64,000 bases of DNA, taken from positions 124,001-188,000 of the forward strand of contig OZ241903.1 in NCBI GenBank assembly GCA_965203635.1. Reading direction: 5' to 3'. Source of the DNA: Aldehydirespirator sp965203635 (lineage in GTDB: Bacteria > Actinomycetota > Acidimicrobiia > Acidimicrobiales > Aldehydirespiratoraceae). Under the pieces are notes generated by a model, which had not been told where the DNA came from, made no database searches, and saw nothing but the letters and a program-made list of their open reading frames with translations. Made by a program: the position numbers and the translations under genes. How positions within the stretch are numbered: position 1 is the first letter of the stretch; every line of letters starts with the position of its first letter. Below are positions 24,922-32,813 of this stretch, one piece after another.

Positions 24922-27753
24922 TCACACCACCAGGGTGATCATTCGGCCGGGCACGTAGAGCTGCTTGCGGAGCTCGCGGCCGCCCACGTGAGCCGCCACG
25001 TTCGGCTCGGTCAGGGCGGCGGCCACCGCGGTCTCCTCATCGGCTTCGACCGCGATCGTCACCCGGCCCCGCAGCTTGCCGTTCACCTGGACGGGGACCT
25101 CCACCGTGTCGGTCACCAGCAGGGCCGGATCGACGGCAGGAAACTCGACCTGCGTGACCGAGCCGGCGCCATCGCCGTGCAGGCGGTGCCACAGCTCCTC
25201 GGCGAAGTGCGGGACCAGCGGGGCCAGCATCCGCACCAGCACTTCGGCAATCTCGCGGGGCGCCCCGGTGCCCCGGCGGGTCAGTTCGTTGTTCAATTCG
25301 GTCAACTTGGCGATTGCGGTGTTGAACCTCATGCCCTCCATGTCGGAGCGCACCCCGTCGATGGTCCGGTGCAGCAGCCGCAACAAGTCGTCGTCGGGCG
25401 CTTCGTCGCTCACCCGCAGCTCGCCGGTCTCCTCATCCACCACGTTGCGCCACACCCGCTGCAGCACCCGCTGGGAGCCCACCACCGAGCGGGTCTCCCA
25501 CGGCCGGTCCTGGTCGATGGGCCCCATGAACATCTCGTAGAGGCGCAGGGTGTCGGCCCCGTAGGAGGCGTACATGTCGTCCGGGGTGACCGAGTTCTTG
25601 AGCGACTTGCCCATCTTGCCCAGCTCGCGGGTCACCGGCTCGCCGCGGTGCTCGAAGCCCCTCTCCAGGGAGCCCTCCACCTCCTCGGCGGGCACGTACA
25701 CCCCTCGGAAGTCCTTGAAGGCGTAGGCCTGGATGTAGCCCTGGTTGACGAGGCGCTTGAACGGCTCCGGGCCGCTCACGTGGCCCAGGTCGTAGAGCAC
25801 CTTGTGCCAGAACCGCGCGTACAGCAGGTGCAGCACGGCGTGCTCGACCCCGCCGACGTACAGGTCGACGCCGCCCACGCCGCCGGGGTCCGGATCGGCC
25901 ATCCAGTACGACTCGACGGTGGGATCGACGAGAGCCTCGTCGTTGGTGGGGTCGAGGTAGCGCAGGTAGTACCAGCACGATCCGGCCCACTGGGGCATGG
26001 TGTTCAGCTCCCGCCGGTAGCGGCGAGGCCCCGAGCCGAGGTCCAGGTCGACGCCGACCCACTCCGTCACCCGGCCCAGCGGCGGCTCCGGCTCGGAGTC
26101 CCGGGCCAGCGCCCTCGGCGCCCAGTCCGTCAGCTCCGGGAGTTCCAGCGGGAGCAGGTCGTCGGGCAGGGCCACCGGCCCCAGGTCGTCGAACACGATG
26201 GGGATGGGCTCGCCCCAGTAGCGCTGCCGGCTGAACAGCCAGTCCCGCATCCTGTAGTTGACGGTGGGACGGCCGAACCCGGACTCCTGAAGCCTTTCGA
26301 GGATGAGCGCCTTGGACGCCCCCACGTCGAGCCCGTCCAGGAAGCGAGAGTTGATCGACGGGCCGTCACCGGTGTACGCCAACTCGGCCGGATGCTCCGG
26401 CGGGGGCTGCACCGTGCGGACGACCGGCAGACCGAAGGCCTCGGCGAACTCCCGGTCGCGCTGGTCCTCGCCAGGCACGCCCATCACCGCGCCGGTGCCG
26501 TACCCCATCAGCACGTAGTCCGCGATGAACACCGGCACCCGCTGATCGCTGAACGGCACCACCGCGTCACAGCCCAGGTACACCCCGGTCTTCGAGTCGC
26601 TGCGATCGGCGTCGCTCATGTCGGCGGCACGGGCCCGGTAGGCGGCTACCGCCTCCGCGGGCGTGGCCGCGCCACCGGTCCAGGACTCCGGGGTCCCGTG
26701 GGACCAGCCATCGGCCATCAGCTCGTCCACCAGCGGGTGCTCAGGAGCCAGCGCCATGTAGGTAGTACCGAACAGGGTGTCGGGCCGGGTGGTGAACACT
26801 TCGATGGCGTGCAGCGGGCCGGGCAACGGCTCCTCGGCAGCAGGGAACGAGATCAGGGCTCCCTCGGAGCGGCCGATCCAGTTGCGCTGCATGGTCTTGA
26901 CCGACTCGGGCCAGTCCAGCCGGTCGAGGTCCTCCAGCAGGCGGTCGGCATAAGCGGTGATGCGCATCATCCACTGCTTGAGGGGGCGCTTGAACACCTC
27001 GTGGTTGCCCCGCTCCGAGCGGCCCTGGGTGGTGACCTCCTCGTTGGCCAGCACCGTGCCCAGGGCCGGGCACCAGTTGACCGGAGCGTCGGCCACGTAG
27101 GCCAGGCGATGGGAGTCCACCGCCTCTCGCTGCTCGGCCTCGCTGAGGTCGTCCCACGGGCGGCCATCGGGTGACGGCCTCGCACCGGAGGAGAACTCGT
27201 CGATCAGCTCGGTGATCGGCCGGGCCCGGCGCGCCTCCGGATCGAACCACGAGTTGAAGATCTGCAGGAAGATCCACTGGGTCCACCGGTAGTAGTCGAC
27301 ATCGGTGGTGGCGATGCCCCGCCGCTGGTCGTGGCCCAGGCCGAGCCGGTCCAGTTGGCGGCGCATGTTGTCGATGTTGGCCTCGGTGTTGACCCGGGGG
27401 TGCTGGCCCGTCTGGCGGGCGTGCTCCTCGGCCGGCAGCCCGAACGCGTCGAAGCCCATGGTGTACAGGACGTTGAACCCGCACATCCGCTTGAAGCGGA
27501 CGTAGACGTCGGTGGCGATGTAGCCCAGCGGATGGCCGACATGCAGTCCCGACCCGGACGGGTACGGGAACATGTCCATCACGAAGAGCTTGGGTCCGGC
27601 CGGGTCGTGGCCCGACGAGAGCTCCCCGGCCGGGTTGGGCGTCTCGTAGGCGCCGCTTGCCTCCCAACGCGCCTGCCAGCGGCTCTCTACTTCGTCCGCG
27701 AGGGCCGCGTCGTAGCGGTGCGGCGGTATGTCGGCCTGGGGCGGAGCGGGCAT
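24922..27753 (-). CDS. leuS: Leucyl-tRNA synthetase
   Basis: Charges tRNA-Leu with leucine. 943 residues, near the usual bacterial length. The HIGH-type motif is HVGHPLGYIATD (about residue 74), the editing domain follows (for example TRPDTLFGTTYMALAPEHPL), the zinc-domain region and CSWYYLRY-like WAGSCWYYLRYLDP precede the KMSKS-type loop, here KMGKSLKNSV near residue 670. The C-terminal anticodon-binding domain ends VQVNGKLRGRV. An ATG at 27753 was chosen; a TTG three codons upstream would extend it. Confidence 0.96.
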   Translation of the reverse strand: MPAPPQADIPPHRYDAALADEVESRWQARWEASGAYETPNPAGELSSGHDPAGPKLFVMDMFPYPSGSGLHVGHPLGYIATDVYVRFKRMCGFNVLYTMGFDAFGLPAEEHARQTGQHPRVNTEANIDNMRRQLDRLGLGHDQRRGIATTDVDYYRWTQWIFLQIFNSWFDPEARRARPITELIDEFSSGARPSPDGRPWDDLSEAEQREAVDSHRLAYVADAPVNWCPALGTVLANEEVTTQGRSERGNHEVFKRPLKQWMMRITAYADRLLEDLDRLDWPESVKTMQRNWIGRSEGALISFPAAEEPLPGPLHAIEVFTTRPDTLFGTTYMALAPEHPLVDELMADGWSHGTPESWTGGAATPAEAVAAYRARAADMSDADRSDSKTGVYLGCDAVVPFSDQRVPVFIADYVLMGYGTGAVMGVPGEDQRDREFAEAFGLPVVRTVQPPPEHPAELAYTGDGPSINSRFLDGLDVGASKALILERLQESGFGRPTVNYRMRDWLFSRQRYWGEPIPIVFDDLGPVALPDDLLPLELPELTDWAPRALARDSEPEPPLGRVTEWVGVDLDLGSGPRRYRRELNTMPQWAGSCWYYLRYLDPTNDEALVDPTVESYWMADPDPGGVGGVDLYVGGVEHAVLHLLYARFWHKVLYDLGHVSGPEPFKRLVNQGYIQAYAFKDFRGVYVPAEEVEGSLERGFEHRGEPVTRELGKMGKSLKNSVTPDDMYASYGADTLRLYEMFMGPIDQDRPWETRSVVGSQRVLQRVWRNVVDEETGELRVSDEAPDDDLLRLLHRTIDGVRSDMEGMRFNTAIAKLTELNNELTRRGTGAPREIAEVLVRMLAPLVPHFAEELWHRLHGDGAGSVTQVEFPAVDPALLVTDTVEVPVQVNGKLRGRVTIAVEADEETAVAAALTEPNVAAHVGGRELRKQLYVPGRMITLVV

Positions 27754-27841
27754 GGGGGCCAAGGCTACGCTCCGCCCGCGGCACCGCGAACCCCTGCGGC
27801 GTGAATGGTTGCCGCCGCCACAACAAGAAGTGTCCTACAAG

Positions 27842-27910
27842 TTGCATGTACCCACCCTGAACCGTGGTACAGTCCGTTCCGTATCGTGGGACTGGTCCAC
27901 AGTACGGAAC
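27842..27910 (+). promoter_or_regulatory. Nested dyads upstream of the corrinoid methyltransferase operon
   Basis: In the region between leuS and the corrinoid-protein gene, two inverted repeats interlock: CAGTCC (27870-27875) with GGACTG (27889-27894), and GTTCCGTA (27876-27883) with TACGGAAC (27903-27910). The patch is less GC-rich than its surroundings and sits 60-100 bases before the operon. It is a candidate operator/promoter; no -35/-10 pair is clear. Confidence 0.45.
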
Positions 27911-27970
27911 CAGCAGGTGGCTGTCATCCGTAGAAATGGGCCCACAACCGACATGCGGAGGGCTGACCGG

Positions 27971-28690
27971 ATGACTGACATCCCTGCTTCCGGACCCGAC
28001 ATGGCCGACGATGACATCGATCTGGCCAGCCTCGACGACGAGGAGCTCACGGCCCAGATGCATGACGACCTCTATGACGGTCTGGCCGACGAGATCGCCG
28101 AGGGCACCAACATCCTGCTGGGCCGGGGCTGGTCGGCCGACAAGGTGCTGAACGACGCGCTGGTCGAGGGCATGCGCATCGTGGGCATCGACTTCCGCGA
28201 CGGGATCCTGTTCGTTCCCGAGGTCCTGCTGGCCGCCAACGCCATGAAGGCCGGTATGGCCATCCTGCGCCCGCTGCTGGCCGAGACGGGCGCCGAGCCC
28301 ATCGGCAGTGTCGTGATCGGGACGGTGAAGGGCGACATCCACGACATCGGCAAGAACCTGGTGGCGATGATGCTGGAGGGAGCCGGCTTCGAGGTGTTCG
28401 ACCTCGGCATCAACACCGACGCCGAGGAGTTCCTGGCTGCTCTCGACGAGCACAAGCCCGACATCCTGGGCATGTCGGCCCTGCTCACCACCACCATGCC
28501 CTACATGAAGGTGGTGATCGACACCCTCATAGAGAAGGGCATACGGGACGACTTCATCATCCTCGTCGGCGGGGCTCCCCTCAACGAGGAGTTCGGATCG
28601 GCCATCGGCGCCGACGCGTACTGCCGCGACGCCGCCATCGCCTCCGAGACGGCCAAGACCCTCGTATCGGCCCGCCGGGCCGCCGGATGA
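27971..28690 (+). CDS. Corrinoid protein of the methyltransferase system (MtbC/MttC-like)
   Basis: 239-residue methylcobalamin carrier. An N-terminal helical cap domain (about 20-105) precedes the B12-binding Rossmann domain with the signature GDIHDIGKNLVAMML (about 121-135; His124 is the lower axial cobalt ligand), followed by GMSALLTTTM and the ILVGGAPL loop. It accepts a methyl group from an MttB-family enzyme and passes it to a pterin methyltransferase, both encoded in this operon. ATG at 27971 was chosen: a GGAGGG site lies upstream and the frame upstream enters the leuS promoter region. First gene of the operon. Confidence 0.93.
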   Translation: MTDIPASGPDMADDDIDLASLDDEELTAQMHDDLYDGLADEIAEGTNILLGRGWSADKVLNDALVEGMRIVGIDFRDGILFVPEVLLAANAMKAGMAILRPLLAETGAEPIGSVVIGTVKGDIHDIGKNLVAMMLEGAGFEVFDLGINTDAEEFLAALDEHKPDILGMSALLTTTMPYMKVVIDTLIEKGIRDDFIILVGGAPLNEEFGSAIGADAYCRDAAIASETAKTLVSARRAAG

Positions 28691-28702
28691 CGGCCGGGAC
28701 GC

Positions 28703-28715
28703 AGAGGCCGAGCGG
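28703..28715 (+). repeat. 13-bp dispersed motif
   Basis: AGAGGCCGAGCGG lies 12 bases after the corrinoid-protein stop and 38 bases before 48-bp repeat copy B, forming a composite with it. Confidence 0.6.
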
Positions 28716-28753
28716 ATAGGCGCCACGAATGCCACGACTTCGCCCGGTGCCGA

Positions 28754-28801
28754 GCGAGGCCGTGGCCCGAGCGGTCCGTGAGCGCAGCGAACAAGAGCGG
28801 G
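28754..28801 (-). repeat. 48-bp dispersed repeat, copy B
   Basis: Minus-strand copy of the 48-bp element, inside the methyltransferase operon. It abuts the ATG of the DUF1638 gene at 28803, so it supplies that gene's leader (…AAGAGCGGGA before ATG). Confidence 0.85.
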
Positions 28802-28802
28802 A

Positions 28803-29471
28803 ATGACACCGCCACAGCCCGACAGGCCCTCGCCTGCCCACACGGCTGGGACGCAGCCTTCGAAGGTTCTGGTCATCGGCTGTGGCGCGCTGGTCCGCGA
28901 GCTGCGCGAGGTAGCAGCCCTCAACGGCAGCGAGCACCTCGAGGTGGAGTGCCTGCCCGCGATAATGCACAACCGCCCCGAGCGAATCCCCGACGCCGTC
29001 CGCCGGCGGGTCCGGGTCGCCAGGGCTCGCGGCGCCTACAGGACGATCATCGTGGGCTACATGGACTGCGGCACGGGCGGGCTGCTCGACCGGGTGTGCT
29101 CCGAAGAGGGGGTCGAGCGGCTGCCCGGCGCCCACTGCTACGAGCTCTACGCCGGCACCGACGCCTTCGCCGACCTGCAGGATGTCGAGCCGGGCACCTT
29201 CTACCTCACCGACTACCTGGTGCGGCATTTCGATCGCCTGATCATGCAGGGGCTGGGCATCGAGCAGCATCCGGAACTCCTCGAGGCGTACTTCGGCAAC
29301 TACACCCGGGTCGTCCACCTCGCCCAGGCCGACGACGACCGCCTGGCCCGCGCCGCGGAACAGGCCGCCGCCCGTCTCGGCCTGCGCTGCGAGCGGATCG
29401 TCACCGGTATCGGCGGACTCGAGGACCGGATCGTGGAGCTGGCCGGCGCAGACACCTCAGAGGCGGCATGA
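28803..29471 (+). CDS. DUF1638 family protein, corrinoid methyltransferase accessory
   Basis: 222-residue protein of unknown biochemical function. It starts its conserved part at KVLVIGCGALVRELREV (about residue 21) and contains HNRPERIPDAVRRRV, YMDCGTGGLLDRVC and CYELYAGTDAF, with four conserved-looking cysteines. DUF1638 genes are frequently found beside corrinoid methyltransferases; a role in cofactor or methyl-group handling is inferred from that. The first 20 residues are low-complexity and the true start may be later. The stop overlaps the ATG of the next gene (ATGA). Confidence 0.78.
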   Translation: MTPPQPDRPSPAHTAGTQPSKVLVIGCGALVRELREVAALNGSEHLEVECLPAIMHNRPERIPDAVRRRVRVARARGAYRTIIVGYMDCGTGGLLDRVCSEEGVERLPGAHCYELYAGTDAFADLQDVEPGTFYLTDYLVRHFDRLIMQGLGIEQHPELLEAYFGNYTRVVHLAQADDDRLARAAEQAAARLGLRCERIVTGIGGLEDRIVELAGADTSEAA

Positions 29472-29845
29472 GTCCCCCAGCGGGGCGAGGCGGGCGCAGG
29501 CGCCGCAACGACGACGGGAGCCTGGTGCTGATCAGTTGGCGCGACATACCCGCCCAGGTCAACGGCGGCTCCGGCGCCGACCGGGTCCAGCGCATCCTCC
29601 CCCGCCGGTTCCAGCGGGCCATCGACAGGGCCGCCATGGTGGCGGGCAAGACTCAGGCCTCCCAGTACGTCGGCGAGTGGCGCCGGTCTGTGATCCCCTC
29701 GGGCACAGACGATCCCGAGGCGGCCGCCATGGCGGCCGCGGCCTCCCTGGAGGAGGCGTTCCCCCGGGAGCGCCTGGACGAGTTCGTCAGGACCGGCGGC
29801 TGGGACCCCGATCGCGACGACCAGGACGAAGGAGATCCGCAGTGA
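29468..29845 (+). CDS. Virulence-factor-family small protein (PF13769-like)
   Basis: 125-residue protein with a basic N-terminus and the family core SLVLISWRDIPAQVNGG followed by RILPRRFQRAIDRAAMVAG and YVGEWRR. Despite the family name, the usual setting is beside methyltetrahydrofolate and corrinoid methyltransferases, as here. Its biochemical role is unknown. ATG overlaps the DUF1638 stop, and its own TGA overlaps the GTG of the next gene (GTGA), so three consecutive cistrons are coupled. Confidence 0.72.
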   Translation: MSPPAGRGGRRRRNDDGSLVLISWRDIPAQVNGGSGADRVQRILPRRFQRAIDRAAMVAGKTQASQYVGEWRRSVIPSGTDDPEAAAMAAAASLEEAFPRERLDEFVRTGGWDPDRDDQDEGDPQ

Positions 29846-30732
29846 CCGACACCGTCGTCAGCTCGGCCACCAGGGAGGTGGTCATCGGGTTCGACCGTCC
29901 GTTCGTGATGATCGGCGAGCGCATCAACCCCACCGGACGGCGGCTGCTGGCCGAGGAGATGCGCAACGGGGACTTCAGCCGGGTCGAGGCCGATGCGCTG
30001 GCGCAGACCGCGGCTGGAGCCCACATGCTCGACGTCAATGCCGGGATCCCCCTCGCCGACGAGCCCGCCCTCCTGGCCCAGGCCATCAAGCTCGTCCAGA
30101 GCGTGACCGACGTGCCCCTCTCCATCGATTCCTCGATCATCGAGGCCCTGGAGGCCGGCATCGCGGTGTACGAGGGCAAGCCTCTCATCAACTCCGTCAC
30201 CGGGGAGGAGGAGGTGCTGGAGCGGGTGCTGCCTCTGGTGGCCCGCCACCGCGCCGCGGTGGTGGCCATCTCCAACGACGAGACTGGCATCAGCGAGGAT
30301 CCCGACGTGCGCTTCGAGGTCGCTCGCAAGATCGTCAACCGGGCCGCCGACCACGGCATCCCGGCCTCCGACGTGGTGGTCGACCCGCTGGTGATGCCGA
30401 TCGGCGCCATGGGCACGGCCGGACGGCAGGTGTTCCAGCTGGTGCGGCGTCTGCGCACCGAGTTGGGGGTGAACACCACCTGCGGTGCCAGCAACGTCAG
30501 CTTCGGTCTTCCGGCCCGCCACATGATCACCGGGACGTTCCTGTCGATGGCCATAGGCGCCGGGCTCACCTCCGCGATCATGAACCCCATGCACCCCGAG
30601 GTGAAGAACGCGGTGATGGCCGCCGACGTCCTGGCCGGGAACGACCGGGACTGCGCCGCGTGGATCGCTGAGCACCGAGACCCCGACACGGTCGGCTTGA
30701 GACGGCGGAGCGGGCGTCGCCGCACTGCCTGA
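29842..30732 (+). CDS. Methyltetrahydrofolate:corrinoid methyltransferase (MtgA/MtvA-like pterin-binding enzyme)
   Basis: 296-residue TIM-barrel protein of the pterin-binding (DHPS-like) family. It transfers a methyl group between the corrinoid protein and tetrahydrofolate. Visible signatures: MIGERINPTGRRLLAEEM, AHMLDVNAGIPLADE, LSIDSSIIEALEAGI, INSVTGEEE and TTCGASNVSFGLPARH. In MtgA-type systems the methyl group ends on THF and is then oxidised or used for methionine synthesis. GTG start overlaps the preceding stop by four bases. The C-terminus is unusually arginine-rich (GLRRRSGRRRTA). Confidence 0.9.
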   Translation: MTDTVVSSATREVVIGFDRPFVMIGERINPTGRRLLAEEMRNGDFSRVEADALAQTAAGAHMLDVNAGIPLADEPALLAQAIKLVQSVTDVPLSIDSSIIEALEAGIAVYEGKPLINSVTGEEEVLERVLPLVARHRAAVVAISNDETGISEDPDVRFEVARKIVNRAADHGIPASDVVVDPLVMPIGAMGTAGRQVFQLVRRLRTELGVNTTCGASNVSFGLPARHMITGTFLSMAIGAGLTSAIMNPMHPEVKNAVMAADVLAGNDRDCAAWIAEHRDPDTVGLRRRSGRRRTA

Positions 30733-30736
30733 ACCC

Positions 30737-32749
30737 GTGCGTGACGGCCCCTTTGTAGCGGTCGAGCCCGACATGCACGACATGCACAGCGTGGTGTTCA
30801 ACCCCTCGGGGATACGCGCCTCGGTCGCGGCCGGGGCCACCGTCCTCGACGCGGCCCGGGCCGGCGGGGTGGACCTCGACTCGGTGTGCGGCGGCCGGGG
30901 CTTGTGCGGCCGCTGCCAGGTCTCGCCGACCGAAGCCGGCGTCCTGTCGGACCCCGGCCCCACCGAGTTGCGCTACCGGGGGCGTCGCCCCATCGCCGAG
31001 GGCTGCCGCCTGGGCTGCCAGGCCGTGGTGTTGGCCAACGCAGTCGTCGACGTCCCGCCGGAGAGCCAGGTCCACCGGCCGGTGGTGCGCAAGTCGATCG
31101 ATCTCGCCGAGGTGGTCATCCATCCGGTGGTCACCCTCCACTACGTGGAACTTCCCGAGGTGGTCCTCGGTTTCGAGGCCGCCGAGCTCGACCTGGTCGC
31201 CGAGGCCCTCGCGGCCGACTGGGGACTCACCGAGGTGGAGTTCCCCGTACCGGTGCTGGCCGCGCTGTCCCCGGCAATTGCGGCCGGAGATCGTGCGGTC
31301 ACGGTGGTCGTGCACGACCGCCGCACGGTCCTCGACGTGCGCCCCGGCTACTCCGATGAGGCCTGGGGGGTGGCGGTCGACGTGGGATCGACCACCATCG
31401 CCGGGTACCTGCTCGAGCTCTCGTCGGGCGAGGTGGCCGCGGCCTCGGGCCGTATGAACCCTCAGATCCGCTTCGGCGAGGACCTCATGAGCCGGGTCTC
31501 CTACGTGATGATGAACCCCGGCGGCGAGATCGAGCTCACCACCGCGGTGCGAACCGCCATCGACGAGCTGGTGGGCGAGCTGTGCGGGCTGGCCGGCGCG
31601 GACCACAGCAGGGTGCACGACGTTGTGGTTGTGGGGAATCCGATCATGCACCACCTGGTGCTGGGTCTGGACCCCACACCGCTGGGTGCCGCGCCGTTCA
31701 CGCTCACCACCGCCGCAGCTGTGCGGGGCCGCGCCACCGACATCGGGGTCGGGCTACCGAACGCCACGCTGTACATCGGTCCGTGCATCGCCGGGCATGT
31801 CGGCGCCGACGCGGCCGCGGCCACCCTGGCCGAGGGACCTCACCGGGCCTCCGAGCCGATGCTGGTGGTGGATGTGGGCACCAACGCCGAGATCGTGCTG
31901 GGCGACGGGCACCGGGTCCTGGCCGCGTCCAGCCCGACCGGTCCGGCCTTCGAGGGGGCTCAGCTCAGCTGCGGCCAGCGGGCCACTCCCGGCGCGGTGG
32001 AGCGGATCCGGATCGATCCGGACACCTGGGAGCCGCGCTTCAAGGTCATCGGCTGTGAGCTCTGGTCCGACGAGCCCGGCTTCGCCGAGGAGCTCGACCG
32101 GGCCGGCCTCCGGGTCTCGGGACTGTGCGGCTCGGGCATCATCGAGGTGATCGCGGAGATGTTCCTGGCCGGAATCACCGATCGCCACGGCGTGATCTCG
32201 TCGGATCAGGACCGGTCGCCCCGCATCGTGGCCGACGGCCGCACCTTCAGCTACGTGCTGCAGACCGAGCCGATCCTGCTGTCGATCACCCAAAACGACG
32301 TTCGTGCCGTCCAGCTGGCCAAGGCCGCCCTGCGGGCCGGCATCGACCTGCTGCGCGAGCACGCGGGCATCGACGACGTGCCCGACATACGGCTGGCAGG
32401 GGCCTTCGGCGCCCACATAGACCCGGTACGAGCGATGGTGCTGGGCCTCGTCCCCGACACGCCCGCAGGCGGTGTGCGGGCCGCCGGCAACGCCTCAGGG
32501 GTGGGCGCGGTCCGCATGCTCCTGTCGGGCGAGCAGCGCCTGGAGATCGAGCGGGTAGTGCGTTCGGTGATCAAGATCGAGACGGCCACCGAGTCCCGCT
32601 TCCAGGAGCTGTTCGTCGCAGCCATGGCCTTCCCCCACGAGACCGATCCCACCCCGCATCTGGCCGCGGTGATCGATCTTCCCGAAGCGGCCGCTGCCGG
32701 CCCCGGCCAGGGTTCCCGCCGGCGCCGCAGACCCCGCCCCGCGGCCTGA
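30737..32749 (+). CDS. Corrinoid reductive-activation protein (RACo/RamA-like, ASKHA plus ferredoxin)
   Basis: 670-residue ATP-dependent activator that restores oxidised Co(II) corrinoid protein to Co(I). The N-terminal plant-type [2Fe-2S] domain has Cys51, Cys57, Cys60 (VCGGRGLCGRC) and Cys94. A linker and middle domain lead to a C-terminal ASKHA ATPase region starting VAVDVGSTTIAGYLLEL (about 213) with DVGTNAEIVLG further on. Length and order match RACo rather than the [4Fe-4S] RamA. GTG at 30737 is used; an ATG at about 30773 would shorten it by 12 residues. Four bases separate it from the MtgA-like gene. The C-terminal tail is Arg/Pro-rich. Confidence 0.88.
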   Translation: MRDGPFVAVEPDMHDMHSVVFNPSGIRASVAAGATVLDAARAGGVDLDSVCGGRGLCGRCQVSPTEAGVLSDPGPTELRYRGRRPIAEGCRLGCQAVVLANAVVDVPPESQVHRPVVRKSIDLAEVVIHPVVTLHYVELPEVVLGFEAAELDLVAEALAADWGLTEVEFPVPVLAALSPAIAAGDRAVTVVVHDRRTVLDVRPGYSDEAWGVAVDVGSTTIAGYLLELSSGEVAAASGRMNPQIRFGEDLMSRVSYVMMNPGGEIELTTAVRTAIDELVGELCGLAGADHSRVHDVVVVGNPIMHHLVLGLDPTPLGAAPFTLTTAAAVRGRATDIGVGLPNATLYIGPCIAGHVGADAAAATLAEGPHRASEPMLVVDVGTNAEIVLGDGHRVLAASSPTGPAFEGAQLSCGQRATPGAVERIRIDPDTWEPRFKVIGCELWSDEPGFAEELDRAGLRVSGLCGSGIIEVIAEMFLAGITDRHGVISSDQDRSPRIVADGRTFSYVLQTEPILLSITQNDVRAVQLAKAALRAGIDLLREHAGIDDVPDIRLAGAFGAHIDPVRAMVLGLVPDTPAGGVRAAGNASGVGAVRMLLSGEQRLEIERVVRSVIKIETATESRFQELFVAAMAFPHETDPTPHLAAVIDLPEAAAAGPGQGSRRRRRPRPAA

Positions 32750-32813
32750 GCATCGCTCGACAATCGCCGCCGACTTCACGATCCGGAGACAGCTAGACCA
32801 TGAACGAGCCAGC

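Noticed and set aside
24988..27174. 728-codon plus-strand ORF opposite leuS
   Set aside because: It is a GC-rich antisense shadow without family sequence; leuS is unambiguous.
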